64,000 nt of DNA from contig NZ_JAERSD010000014.1 in the NCBI RefSeq assembly GCF_017912555.1, positions 1-64,000 on the forward strand, in the 5' to 3' direction. Every line of letters begins with the position of its first letter. Position 1 is the first letter of the stretch. The translations under genes were made by a program, and so were the position numbers. Source of the stretch: Bacillus sp. REN3 (GTDB lineage: Bacteria > Bacillota > Bacilli > Bacillales > Cytobacillaceae). Positions 34,113 through 42,871 of this stretch are shown here, piece by piece. The notes beneath the pieces were generated by a model. It made no database searches, was not told where the DNA came from, and saw nothing but the letters and a program-made list of their open reading frames with translations.

Positions 34113-34687
34113 CTCTCAAATTATTATGGATAAAGAAACCCTATTTAATGTTGATTATGAAATGGTTATTTTATGAAAAAGAAAAATACTCAACCGCTTT
34201 CAGCCAGGAAATTGCATTTAGGGGTAGGCTTTCTCTTTAATCGATGCCTTAAACACAATAAACTTTATCTCACTCAGAAAAGATCTTCACACACTCAGTC
34301 AATATGGCTTTAAAGACATTAAGAGTAAATAAGAGGAAAAATACGGGAAAATTTTAATTGTTAAGGCATTTCTTCATGTCATAATAAGTGTAATATTACA
34401 CTTAATTAACACTTTTACAACCTTTCATGACTTCCTTGATAACCACCAATATGATTCAAACCTTCTTTATAACTTCTAATTCTTAATTTTTCTTAAGAAA
34501 TTATTAAGGAAATACATACTAACTTTTTAGAATGGATTGACATATAGTTAATTTACATTCAGCTGTTCGAACGATACATAATTACCACAAAAGAGGATGG
34601 ACTTCCTTATTATCGAAAGACCCACATTTGAGGTAACCAGATAATAATTTAGTGAGGAGTCCAGAATGATGCAAGGGGAGAATGAAA
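34113..34687. other. Divergent regulatory region with a 20-bp palindrome
   Basis: A 575-bp region without a gene between the VanW gene (minus) and the ECF sigma gene (plus). It is AT-rich, with a 20-bp perfect palindrome at 34385-34404 and a TTGACA at 34537 that lacks a matching -10. Long AT-rich regulatory regions of this sort fit multiple control sites. Confidence 0.5.
34385..34404. promoter_or_regulatory. 20-bp perfect palindrome, candidate operator
   Basis: The sequence centres on GTGTAATATTACAC and is symmetric over 20 bp with no loop, so it is a dimer binding site rather than a terminator. It lies 284 nt before the ECF sigma start and 273 nt before the VanW start. The cognate regulator is not encoded nearby. 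Confidence 0.45.
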
Positions 34688-35209
34688 ATGGCTTACATTG
34701 ATTTTGATGAGCTGTATAACCTTTATTCGAAAAGGCTCAATTACGTTGCTTACAGCATAACCAAGGACCGTTATCTAGCAGAGGATATTGTGCAGGAAAC
34801 ATTTATTAAAGCATATAAGAAAATCGACACAATTGAAAATACGGAAAAAATCGGCTCCTGGCTTGCGGCGATAGCCGGACGTACGGCTATTGATTATTTG
34901 AGGGCCGAAAAAAGAAAAAAAGCGATCCCTTCTGATCAAACTTTGATGGAACAAATGTTCAGTAATGAGGACACTAGCCCTTCAATTGAAAAAGAAGTGG
35001 AAATCATCCTTTTTAAAGAGGAAATCCAGGATTTTCTCTATACGCTAACTCTAGATTATCAGCAGGTACTTGTACTTAGGGCGCAATACGGCTTAAAGGA
35101 GGAAGAAATCGCTTCCCAGTTGAATCTGAAATCCGGAACTGTGAAAACAAGGCTTCATAGGGCTAGGAAACAGCTGAGGAAAGTGATGATGCAAAAACCC
35201 TCTGCCTAA
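34688..35209 (+). CDS. ECF-type RNA polymerase sigma factor
   Basis: A 173-residue sigma-70 family ECF factor. Region 2 has FDELYNLYSKRLNYVAYSIT, DRYLAEDIVQETFIKAYKKI and the -10 reader IGSWLAAIAGRTAIDYLR. Region 4 has YQQVLVLRAQYGLKEEEIAS and LKSGTVKTRLHRARKQLRK (helix-turn-helix). AAGGGGAG is 7 nt before the ATG at 34688; a Met at 34682 is too close to that site. No anti-sigma gene follows; instead an ABC transporter begins 25 nt downstream. The trigger is unknown. Confidence 0.9.
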   Translation: MAYIDFDELYNLYSKRLNYVAYSITKDRYLAEDIVQETFIKAYKKIDTIENTEKIGSWLAAIAGRTAIDYLRAEKRKKAIPSDQTLMEQMFSNEDTSPSIEKEVEIILFKEEIQDFLYTLTLDYQQVLVLRAQYGLKEEEIASQLNLKSGTVKTRLHRARKQLRKVMMQKPSA

Positions 35210-35234
35210 AAAGTTCTTTAAAAGGAGATAAAAC

Positions 35235-35924
35235 ATGATAAAAGTCAAAAACTTGAGCCACGATTTCGAAATTGGGAAAAAAGGAAACAAGACAATTATC
35301 CCGGTGCTTAGGGATATTACATTTGATGTGAACCAAGGAGAAATCGTAACAATAGTTGGACGGAGCGGTTCCGGGAAATCAACGTTATTGAATCTTGTAA
35401 GTGGATTTATAAGGCCAAAGGCAGGCAAGATTTATATAAACGGAATCGATACCTCGACTTTCAACGAATCAAAATTTGCTGATTTCCGTATCAGGCACTT
35501 AGGATTCATCTTTCAAAGCTTCCAATTGATACCGAGCATGACTGCTTTCCAGAATATTGAACTTCCGCTGATTCTTAAGGGGATTAGTGAAAGTGAGAGG
35601 AAAGTGATGGCGAACGACATGCTCAATAAGGTAGGGTTATCCGAATATGGCGGCCATTATCCAAGTGAGCTGTCAGGTGGCCAACAACAACGCGTAAGTA
35701 TCGCTAGGGCTCTGATTGTGAATCCGCCAATAATCCTTGCAGATGAACCAACTGGCAGCCTGGATACAGAAACAGAAGAAGATTTACTGAACTTCATCAT
35801 TCATTTGAATAAAGAGCTTGGCATTACTTTCCTTATCATTACACATGATGAAAAGGTCGCCAGAATCGGTCACCGGACAATCGAGTTACGTGATGGCCGT
35901 GTTTTCTGGGAGGTGCCAGCATGA
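35235..35924 (+). CDS. ABC transporter ATP-binding protein, MacB/LolD type
   Basis: A 229-residue ATPase with Walker [10 protein letters not shown] (about 44-52), Q-loop [10 protein letters not shown], signature LSGGQQQR (about 144-151) and Walker [13 protein letters not shown]. This group works by mechanotransmission with FtsX-type permeases in exporting or sensing peptides and lipoproteins. AAAGGAGATAAAAC precedes the ATG. It lies 25 nt behind the sigma gene and overlaps the permease by 4 nt, forming a three-gene operon. Confidence 0.93.
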   Translation: MIKVKNLSHDFEIGKKGNKTIIPVLRDITFDVNQGEIVTIVGRSGSGKSTLLNLVSGFIRPKAGKIYINGIDTSTFNESKFADFRIRHLGFIFQSFQLIPSMTAFQNIELPLILKGISESERKVMANDMLNKVGLSEYGGHYPSELSGGQQQRVSIARALIVNPPIILADEPTGSLDTETEEDLLNFIIHLNKELGITFLIITHDEKVARIGHRTIELRDGRVFWEVPA

Positions 35925-37273
35925 AACTGAAGGATCAATTCATATTCGTCAAGCAAAATATGAAAAAGAACAGGACAAGGGTATTCATGACGATCCTTGC
36001 CACTGCAATGAGTGTAGCTTTTTTGATTGTCCTTGCATCAGTTGGATTTGGCTTACATAGATCCATCATCAAAGAAACGATGGAACGCAGGATTGTCACG
36101 GAAATTGAAGTTCATGGAAAAGAAGATGAAAAGACTGGTGAATACGTAAGGCTTACTGATAAAGATGTCAAGGTGTTTGAAAAGCTAGAGAACGTCAAGG
36201 CTGTCACCAGGAGGAAAGCGTTAGGACAAAATGGGCTGTATGAAATAGATGGTTATCAAACCAACGCAGAAACTTTGGTTGCCCACATGCCTTCAGAAGT
36301 AAAAGCAGGCATGGAATTGTCCGAGGGAAGGATACCAAATAAGGAAAACGAAGTAGTTGTCGGTTACCATTTTAGCAAGGAATTAAGATCAAAAGATGCA
36401 CAGGAAGGGGATATCTATAATGAAAAAGGCGAAATAAAGGAAGAATTCCGATATAAAGGCAGTTTGCTTGGAAAAAAAATCACCTATAACGCGATAAAGC
36501 TAGAAAATGGAAAAGAGGTATACAAGCCGATAGAGGTGAAAATTGTTGGGATCCGGAAGAAACCGACAAAGGAATGGCTATTTGATAATACTGTTTTTGC
36601 CTCGGAGTCATTCTTGAAAATGATTGAGGAGTATGCTGGAACACCTCGTGGAGTGCCAGAAGATCCGAATACAAATTCTTCGTCTGACCCTGAAACTAAT
36701 ATAGGTGATTATGACCAGGTTAGAGTATATGCAAAAAACCTGGAAGCAGTCCAGGCGGTTACCAAGGAACTGGAAGCAAAAAAATATGGAACGTATTCTG
36801 TTGTAAACGAATTGAAGGAAATTAACATTATGTTCACGATCATAAAAGTTGGCTTGATTTTTATTGGAACGATTGCGATTATTATAGCGTCTATCGGTAT
36901 TTACAACACGATGACAATGGCTATTACCGAAAGGGCTCCTGATATAGGAATCATGAAAGCAATTGGAGCAAATCCAAAAACCATCAAGAGCATTTTCCTT
37001 TTGGAAAGCAGTTATATAGGATTGGTCGGCGCAGCGATTGGAACAATTATTGCCTATGTGATCAGCTTTGTCGTAAACTTTGGTTTCCCATTGATCATTA
37101 AACAAGCATTTGGTGAAAATCCCCCGGAAGAACTAATTTTCAGCCATATTCCATTTACCCTGCCTTTGATCAGTTTCATTATCTGTTACGTTGTTACGAT
37201 CATATCCGGTTACCGGCCAGCGCAACGGGCAACGAAAGTAGATGTACTCCAAGCGATGAGAAGGGAAGTATGA
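35921..37273 (+). CDS. FtsX/MacB-type ABC transporter permease
   Basis: A 450-residue permease with the MacB/FtsX topology: a first membrane helix (about 20-45), a large extracytoplasmic domain (about 50-295) and three C-terminal helices, including FIGTIAIIIASIGIYNTMTM, ITERAPDIGIMKAIGANPK and the closing RPAQRATKVDVLQAMRREV. Partner of the preceding ATPase. Such pairs resist or sense antimicrobial peptides or act in lipoprotein traffic; the link to an ECF sigma suggests an envelope-stress role. Confidence 0.92.
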   Translation: MKLKDQFIFVKQNMKKNRTRVFMTILATAMSVAFLIVLASVGFGLHRSIIKETMERRIVTEIEVHGKEDEKTGEYVRLTDKDVKVFEKLENVKAVTRRKALGQNGLYEIDGYQTNAETLVAHMPSEVKAGMELSEGRIPNKENEVVVGYHFSKELRSKDAQEGDIYNEKGEIKEEFRYKGSLLGKKITYNAIKLENGKEVYKPIEVKIVGIRKKPTKEWLFDNTVFASESFLKMIEEYAGTPRGVPEDPNTNSSSDPETNIGDYDQVRVYAKNLEAVQAVTKELEAKKYGTYSVVNELKEINIMFTIIKVGLIFIGTIAIIIASIGIYNTMTMAITERAPDIGIMKAIGANPKTIKSIFLLESSYIGLVGAAIGTIIAYVISFVVNFGFPLIIKQAFGENPPEELIFSHIPFTLPLISFIICYVVTIISGYRPAQRATKVDVLQAMRREV

Positions 37274-37376
37274 CCAAAGAACAGAGCCGAATATGCTTTT
37301 TCTCCTTTATAGTATAGATTTTCCTTTATAGGAAGAATCTAATGTTAACTACTTTCGTATTAAGGGGGAAATCGTT

Positions 37377-37724
37377 TTGGCGGTCTTTTGCATACAGACA
37401 TTCGAATTGAAACAGGAAAAATTCGCAGAAGGGATGAAAAATCTGCGAATGATCCAGCGTTTTAGGAATGAACGATACCAGCACCGAGTCGAATTATTAT
37501 CGCCGATTTCAGGAGCTGACCATTCGTACAACCTGATAGCAATTTATGAAGGACTAGCAGAGATGGAACTGCAAAATAAAAAGATGTTCGAGGATGAAGA
37601 ATACAAAAAACTAATAGGAGAATTCTTCTTGGAGAACATCGTCCAAGGCAGCATGCATACCCAGCTGTACAGAACAATGAATGAATTAAAAAGTGACACC
37701 GACCCGAAAGACAAGGATAACTGA
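37377..37724 (+). CDS. Conserved protein of unknown function (ABM-like size)
   Basis: A 115-residue soluble protein starting at TTG 37377 after AAGGGGGAAATCGTT. It opens with AVFCIQTFELKQEKFAEGMK and includes SPISGADHSYNLIAIYEGLA. Its size and alternating pattern recall the ferredoxin-like fold of antibiotic-biosynthesis monooxygenase or NIPSNAP-type proteins, but I cannot assign it. A terminator follows. It is likely separate from the upstream ABC operon. Confidence 0.65.
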   Translation: MAVFCIQTFELKQEKFAEGMKNLRMIQRFRNERYQHRVELLSPISGADHSYNLIAIYEGLAEMELQNKKMFEDEEYKKLIGEFFLENIVQGSMHTQLYRTMNELKSDTDPKDKDN

Positions 37725-37736
37725 ACAATTCCACCA

Positions 37737-37764
37737 CCGGCTCATTCAAGAGCCGGTTTTTCTT
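37737..37764 (+). terminator. Terminator of the 115-residue protein gene
   Basis: CCGGCTC (37737-37743), loop, GAGCCGG (37750-37756), T run. Confidence 0.8.
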
Positions 37765-37811
37765 AAGCAATGGGCAGCCGATCATTGTGTTCGATATCCT
37801 CGCTGCTCTTA

Positions 37812-37911
37812 TTTGGGACGATCCAGCTCCATCGTTCCCTTTTTTCTCATCCAAGCATCCGTTTGGGCACTATCCGGCTCCAATCGTTCCCGTTTGCCTC
37901 ATGATCAGTTC
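37812..37911. repeat. Imperfect tandem repeat, about 50-bp period
   Basis: Two units begin TTTGGGACGATCC (37812) and TTTGGGCACTATCC (37862) and share the blocks GGCTCC/AGCTCC, ATCGTTCCC and CTCAT. They are non-coding. The function is unknown. Confidence 0.55.
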
Positions 37912-37947
37912 CACAAATGTTTTATTCTATAAAAGAATTAGGAATTG

Positions 37948-37984
37948 AAAAAGGGCCGGAATGAGAGGATTCCGAACCCTTTTT
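37948..37984. terminator. Bidirectional terminator near PAP2 gene
   Basis: AAAAAGGG...GGAAT pairs with ATTCC...ACCCTTTTT with two mismatched positions inside the stem. It is the third member of the hairpin family seen at 26 and 18024. Confidence 0.75.
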
Positions 37985-38015
37985 CAGATAATATGCAATT
38001 GATTGCCCTAAATGT

Positions 38016-38660
38016 TTAATCTTTTATATATAGGGTTTTTGTTTTCTCTGTCACAAATACCTTCAAGACATCAAAAACAATTCCATAAATAAATGAAGTT
38101 AACAATACTGAAGCAAACATATCAAGAATGTAATGCTGTTTTACGAAAAGGGTAGAGATGATGATCAATGTACCCATGACTGGTACAAATAATCGATGGA
38201 ATAGATGTTTATCACGGATATTTATATTCCCCAGTATAATGGCAAAAGTCGTCAAAACATGGATGCTTGGAAAAGCATTGAATGGCCGGTCGTGATTATA
38301 AATCATTTGTACCAAATCAATCAGGATTCCGCCTTCTGGCAGATCTGGACGGTGGACGGTGGTTTGGAAAAAGAAATAAATGACAAAACACACAAGCTCA
38401 CCAAATACTATGACACTGAGTGTTTTTAGATAAACGCCAGTATCCTTATACCAAAAATAAAACAAATAGCCCAGTATAAATGCATACCAAATGATATAGG
38501 GCAAGATAAACACTGGCAGGAAAGGAATGGTGGCATCTATTTCAGTCGAAAGGACCACTGCATCTCGAGGGTTATCATTCAAGATTTTATATATCAGTCC
38601 AAGTACTGGCATCACCAGCAAAAATAATAAATAGGGTAAATCTTTTAATTTCGCTTTCAT
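38016..38660 (-). CDS. PAP2 family membrane phosphatase
   Basis: A 214-residue multi-pass protein with the PAP2 phosphatase motifs: TTVHRPDLP (motif 1), FNAFPSIHVLTT (motif 2 with catalytic His) and KQHYILDMFASV (motif 3). The order matches inositol-phosphorylceramide/undecaprenyl-diphosphate phosphatase relatives, so the substrate may be a lipid phosphate. AGAGGGGATTGCG precedes the ATG. Separate from its neighbours. Confidence 0.87.
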   Translation of the reverse strand: MKAKLKDLPYLLFLLVMPVLGLIYKILNDNPRDAVVLSTEIDATIPFLPVFILPYIIWYAFILGYLFYFWYKDTGVYLKTLSVIVFGELVCFVIYFFFQTTVHRPDLPEGGILIDLVQMIYNHDRPFNAFPSIHVLTTFAIILGNINIRDKHLFHRLFVPVMGTLIIISTLFVKQHYILDMFASVLLTSFIYGIVFDVLKVFVTEKTKTLYIKD

Positions 38661-38819
38661 CGCAATCCCCTCTAACTTACTTAGTAGTGGTACTTATACC
38701 ACACTGCAACCATTCTAATCGCAATCCGGAAGTAAAACTGATTCAAACGTGCTGGAACTCAACGATTTCACAACTATATAGACGAATAAAGGGGGATTTT
38801 AGTTCCAATTTCCTAATAA

Positions 38820-38851
38820 AAAAGAAGCCCTTCAAAATAGACAAGGCTTCT
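38820..38851 (-). terminator. Terminator of the tRNA gene
   Basis: GAAGCC (38824-38829) pairs with GGCTTC (38845-38850) with flanking A run, giving a T run on the minus strand, just 3' of the tRNA. Confidence 0.75.
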
Positions 38852-38860
38852 TCTCCTAAG

Positions 38861-38934
38861 CGTCCCAGGAGAGATTCGAACTCCCGACCTACAGTTTAGG
38901 AAACTGTTGCTCTATCCTACTGAGCTACTGAGAC
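38861..38934 (-). tRNA. tRNA-Arg (anticodon CCU)
   Basis: The minus strand gives a 74-nt cloverleaf: acceptor arms GTCTCAG and CTGGGAC, D arm, anticodon stem ACAGT-ACTGT with loop TTCCTAA (anticodon CCT, reading AGG), and T arm GGGAG-TTCGAAT-CTCTC with minor mismatch. The CCA end is not encoded. It reads rare Arg codons. tRNA-Arg genes are frequent integration targets, but no integrase or att repeat is seen here. Confidence 0.92.
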
Positions 38935-39175
38935 ATAATATATATATCGCCTTATTATTTGGCGACTACGTTATTATAAAACGAATCCAAAATTTTTTCA
39001 AGCGTATTTTTAATGGAAATTATAAAAATCTGGTTTTGAACCCTCGGATTAGAGTGACTTCCACTTGTTTGTTGATATGGAATAATAAAATTTTTACAAG
39101 AAGAAAAAAAGGGATTTGCAAGGATCTTTAGCAAAGGAAATTAGGAAAGGGATTCATTTTGAATTAGGAGGACAT

Positions 39176-39681
39176 ATGGATTTCCCAATTTTAATACACA
39201 GAGGCTGATTTTAAGAGGAATCAATGAAAGTGATGCAGAGGATTTGTTTATCAACTTTTCTAACAAGAAACTGATGGCGTACTACGGTTCTGAACGAATG
39301 GAAAACCTCGAGGAGGCACGCGGTCTCATTCATGCTTTCAAAGATAATTTCAATGAAGAAAAGGGAGTCAGATGGGGAATTCAATTAAAAGGCGATCGCA
39401 GGTTGATTGGGACCATTGGTTTCCATGCGTGGTCAACAAAACACAAGAGAGCGGAAATAGGCTATGAACTTCATCCGGATTTCTGGGGGAGGGGTTACGC
39501 GAGAGAGGCGGCTGAAGCTGCGTTGGCATATGCGTTTGCAAAAATGGGACTTGAAAGAATGGGCGCAGTCGTATTCTTTGAAAACAATTCTTCTTATCGG
39601 ATATTGGAAAATATCGGTTTCAAAAGGGAGGGGATTTTAAGAAAATCTATCATCCAGCATGGAGTTTCGTACGACACTTAG
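39176..39681 (+). pseudogene. GNAT acetyltransferase, frameshifted and C-terminally cut
   Basis: ATG 39176 follows TTAGGAGGACAT and gives MDFPIL, but the frame breaks at 39189-39196, where one A is missing from TTTTAA; restoring it yields NTQRLILRGINESDAEDLFI, the RimJ/RimL start. The rest is open to 39681 with WGRGYAREAAEAAL (acetyl-CoA loop) but stops at GVSYDT, where relatives continue with a final strand. Both faults suggest decay, or a sequencing indel plus a true shortened end. Confidence 0.7.
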
Positions 39682-39733
39682 ATCTATTCATATATAAAAG
39701 AGGAAAGATGATGTTGCATCTTTCCTTTTTCCG

Positions 39734-40627
39734 TTAGTGGATATTTTGTTTCTTGAACCTTCCGCCGCGCACTTCGGCGATATTGCCAACGGCTAGGAAC
39801 GCAGAATCATCCAGTTCCTCAACAATGGACTTTAATTTAGCCTCCTCCAGCCGGGTAATGACGCAAAAGATCACTTTCTTTCCTTCGCCAGTAAACGCTC
39901 CCTCGCCATTTAAATATGTGACCCCACGGCCTAGCCGGGCCAGTATGGCATCCCCTATCTCTTTGTGCTGATCACTGATAATCCAAGCCGCCTTGGATTC
40001 ATCAAGACCTGTTATAACGATATCGATTGTTTTGAAGGCGATAAAATAGGCAAGCAATGAATACATGGCCCGATCCCAGCCGAATACAAAACCAGCAACC
40101 CCGAAAATGAAAATATTGAAAAACATGATTATTTCACCGACAGAGAATGGAAGCTTCCGATTAGCAAGTATCGCCAAGATTTCAGTCCCATCCAGAGAGC
40201 CTCCATAACGGATGACCATACCGACTCCAGTTCCCAGTATGATTCCGCCAAAAACAGTCGCAAGCAGCAAATCATCTGTTAACATTGGGTAGTCATGCAG
40301 GATGCCTGTCGTCAATGACAAGACGGTGATGCCTAAAAGTGTAGACAGAGCAAATGTTTTTCCGATTTGCTTATAACCAATAAAGAAGAAAGGGATATTA
40401 AGAAAGAAGATGAACAAGCCCAATCGCAAGCCTGTTATGTGGGAAAGGATGATTGAAATCCCGACGATGCCGCCATCAAGGATTTTATTAGGAACCAGGA
40501 ACTCTTCTATGCCAACTCCCATTAAAATAGCGCCCAATACAATGAAGAATATTCTTCTTGCCAATTTTGTTTTTTTCATGCCCTTATGCTGGCTCCTTCT
40601 TAGGGCATCTCTTTGATTATCGTTCAT
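39734..40627 (-). CDS. YitT family membrane protein
   Basis: A 297-residue YitT/DUF161 protein: five or six membrane segments (about 25-190), including GILHDYPMLTDDLL and RYGGSLDGTEILA, then a cytoplasmic DUF2179 domain ending RLEEAKLKSIVEELDDSAFL. Start ATG 40627 follows AAGGGGGGAAAT; the frame continues upstream without a start signal. The family's function is unknown, though it is membrane-bound and widespread in Firmicutes. A 25-residue hydrophilic N-terminus precedes the first helix. Confidence 0.9.
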   Translation of the reverse strand: MNDNQRDALRRSQHKGMKKTKLARRIFFIVLGAILMGVGIEEFLVPNKILDGGIVGISIILSHITGLRLGLFIFFLNIPFFFIGYKQIGKTFALSTLLGITVLSLTTGILHDYPMLTDDLLLATVFGGIILGTGVGMVIRYGGSLDGTEILAILANRKLPFSVGEIIMFFNIFIFGVAGFVFGWDRAMYSLLAYFIAFKTIDIVITGLDESKAAWIISDQHKEIGDAILARLGRGVTYLNGEGAFTGEGKKVIFCVITRLEEAKLKSIVEELDDSAFLAVGNIAEVRGGRFKKQNIH

Positions 40628-40816
40628 ATTTCCCCCCTTAATAAATTTGGATAATTTAATTTTAGCATAAAAACCAGTTTCGTTCTGTTTAAGGACTTCA
40701 AAAAGCAATAGAAAACTTTTCGGATGAATGCCTGTTTTTTGTATTGAAAAAATGCTTAATCGGGTAGAAGAAAGAGAACTCAAATCAAATAATTACAGTA
40801 AAGGTGTTGTTGATGA

Positions 40817-41962
40817 TTGAATTTGACATTGGCGATCGGATTGTTTTTGCTCGCTCTTTTTATCGCAGGAATCATAGGCAATAAAGTAATCAAGATTCCA
40901 GATATATTATTGTATATTTTACTTGGAATTATTTTATCCAGGTTCCTTGATGAATCGAAGGTCATTGAGGTTGCCGGAGAAATCGGCCTCGTCCTGTTGT
41001 TTTTCCTGCTGGGAAAAAAGTTCTCAGCCGACAAGCTCCTTTCAAACAGCAAGAAAGTATGGAAGGGAGGAATACTAGATGTAATCCTTGGTATTGTCAT
41101 CACAGCCGGGATCAGTTATCTTTTCGGATTGAAAATGGTGGAGTCGCTGATAGTGGGGGGAATCGTTTATGCAACAAGTTCTTCAATCACAGCCAAGCTC
41201 TTGGAAGATAAAAATCGTACTGAGGACAAAGAATCGGATTTCATGCTCCTCATCCTCATCTTTGAAGATTTGATAGCCCCAATCCTCGTTACTGTGCTGA
41301 TTGGCCTTAGTGGAGACGGCCTTACCGCAAAAGACTTCTTTTTTATCATCTTTAAAATTGCGTTGCTTGCAGGTATAGCTATATTCTTTTCTAAATTCGT
41401 TTTCACAAAAATCGAACCAATACTGAAAGAGATTAGGCAGGATGATGTTTTCATCGTAATGATTGCAGGTATTGCCCTGACATATGGAGGAATAGCGGTC
41501 ATGCTTGGGCTTTCAGAAGTCATTGGAGCTTTTCTGGCAGGCATGATGCTGTCAGAGCTATCCATTAAGGATAAAATCGAAAAGGTGGCTTTGCCTGTCA
41601 GGAATATTTTCCTCCCGTTTTTTTTCCTGAATTTCGGTCTGCATATCGAACTAACGAATGAAATCCCATATGCTGGGCTTTTGATTGTCCTTCTGATTTG
41701 GTCCTTAATCCATAAATTGCTTGTCGGTTATTTCGGCGGTCAATGGTACGGACTTCCTAGACGATACTCATTAAAGGCGGGGTTGTCCCTGACTCAAAGA
41801 GGTGAATTTTCTGTCATTATTGCAGGAATTGCCACTGGGGAGCTTAAAACATTCGCAAGTCTTTATATTCTAGCTATCGCCATAATTGGAACGATCTTAT
41901 TCCAATTCGCTCCAAGATTGAATAAACTGATCGTTGAAAAAGTGAAGGAAAAGCAGGCGTAA
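40817..41962 (+). CDS. CPA2-type cation:proton antiporter
   Basis: A 381-residue Na+(K+)/H+ exchanger domain protein with 12-13 membrane segments. The ion-site helix shows LILIFEDLIAPILVTVLIG, and a later block reads EVIGAFLAGMMLSELSI and LSLTQRGEFSVIIAGIA, as in the KefB/NapA/GerN group. The TrkA-type regulatory domain is absent. Start TTG 40817 after AAAGGTG. GerN-like members work in spore germination in Bacillus, but that role is not shown here. A terminator follows. Confidence 0.88.
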   Translation: MNLTLAIGLFLLALFIAGIIGNKVIKIPDILLYILLGIILSRFLDESKVIEVAGEIGLVLLFFLLGKKFSADKLLSNSKKVWKGGILDVILGIVITAGISYLFGLKMVESLIVGGIVYATSSSITAKLLEDKNRTEDKESDFMLLILIFEDLIAPILVTVLIGLSGDGLTAKDFFFIIFKIALLAGIAIFFSKFVFTKIEPILKEIRQDDVFIVMIAGIALTYGGIAVMLGLSEVIGAFLAGMMLSELSIKDKIEKVALPVRNIFLPFFFLNFGLHIELTNEIPYAGLLIVLLIWSLIHKLLVGYFGGQWYGLPRRYSLKAGLSLTQRGEFSVIIAGIATGELKTFASLYILAIAIIGTILFQFAPRLNKLIVEKVKEKQA

Positions 41963-41992
41963 AAAACAGCAGGGAATCATCCCTGCTGTTTT
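41963..41992. terminator. Bidirectional terminator between antiporter and ywbE
   Basis: AACAGCAGGGA (41965-41975), loop ATCA, TCCCTGCTGTT (41980-41990), T run. Confidence 0.85.
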
Positions 41993-42186
41993 CAATCTAG
42001 TATTTCCTTTACTCTGCCAACTGATCCGTCTTCTAGCCGTACTTTGATTCCATGCGGATGAGTAGGAGAGTTTGTCAATATGTCCTTTACAATGCCTGTT
42101 GTCTGTTTTCCTGACTTCTGGTCGGCTTTGAGGACGATATTGACTTTATTCCCCGGCTTGATGTTGTTCCTGTTCTGACCGTTCAT
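41992..42186 (-). CDS. ywbE: YwbE family protein
   Basis: A 64-residue YwbE (DUF2196): MNGQNRNNIKPGNKVNIVLK, then a central SGKQTTGIVKDILTNSPTHP and the closing HGIKVRLEDGSVGRVKEIL. ATG 42186 follows GGAGGTGTGTGTTAT; an upstream GTG at 42195 falls between. A small beta-rich protein of unknown function conserved in Bacillus and other bacteria. Confidence 0.92.
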   Translation of the reverse strand: MNGQNRNNIKPGNKVNIVLKADQKSGKQTTGIVKDILTNSPTHPHGIKVRLEDGSVGRVKEILD

Positions 42187-42266
42187 ATAACACACACCTC
42201 CAATTCCTATTCCAATCGCTTTTACAAGTTAATTATGTACCAACAGTATAAATGCCTTTATAGGGA

Positions 42267-42572
42267 GGCTAGATTAAAGACCAGTTTTGCTTTTTGAATA
42301 CCTGATGGTTGGAGTAGAAGGCACGTACCCCCCTCGAAAATGCTACACATTTCCTTCGTGCGTGGGCAAACCCGAGGAAGCCATTTCAGTGTCCAGCGGG
42401 AATACCGGACAGGGGGAGACCTCGGAATTCGCAAAGCGCCGAGGAGGCTCCCCTGTACGCCCCCGGATAGCGGCCGAATAAAACCGCCGTGTCCTGCGGC
42501 AAAGTCGGCACTAGCACTTCCTGTCCGTCGAAGTGTGTGGAGTGGAAATCCTCAATCAAATTTAACATAGCC
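42267..42572. repeat. Dispersed intergenic repeat, copy B
   Basis: Bounded by GGCTAGATTAAAGACC and TTTAACATAGCC and sharing the blocks TGGTTGGAGTAGAAGGC, GAGGAGGCTC and GTGGAGTGGAAAT with copies at 15920 and 57581. The long hairpin of copy A is broken here because the left arm has changed. The next 300 bp up to 42871 hold no recognised gene. Confidence 0.75.
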
Positions 42573-42871
42573 TATAGGAAAAAGGAATGGAAATCAAGAA
42601 AAGGTTCAATTCAAACTTGATTTGTATTAAAATGGAAGAATCATTGCGAAGCTCGAAAAGAAGGCGTGGTTCGGGATCGTTCCGGGCCGAAAGAGTATGA
42701 TTGGACAGCCGAATAATTACACTATAGCTAAAATAAATTAACGAATGATCTTCCATTAAAGTATTGAGGATATAAATGTTCTCCTTCCTAGAGGAAATAG
42801 AGGAAAGAAAAGTGTATTCTTAATAATAAAGAGTTTTTCAGTCTACCTATAAAAAAAGGGAAGTGACCTTC

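Noticed and set aside
34537-34565. TTGACA before the ECF sigma gene as a sigma-A promoter
   Set aside because: No sequence resembling TATAAT lies 16-18 nt downstream.
38861-38934. tRNA-Arg as an integration site of a mobile element
   Set aside because: No integrase, no direct repeat of the tRNA end and ordinary chromosomal genes on both sides.
42287-42570. Short plus-strand frames within the repeat near 42300-42570
   Set aside because: They lie in a dispersed intergenic repeat, with repeat-derived composition and no ribosome site.
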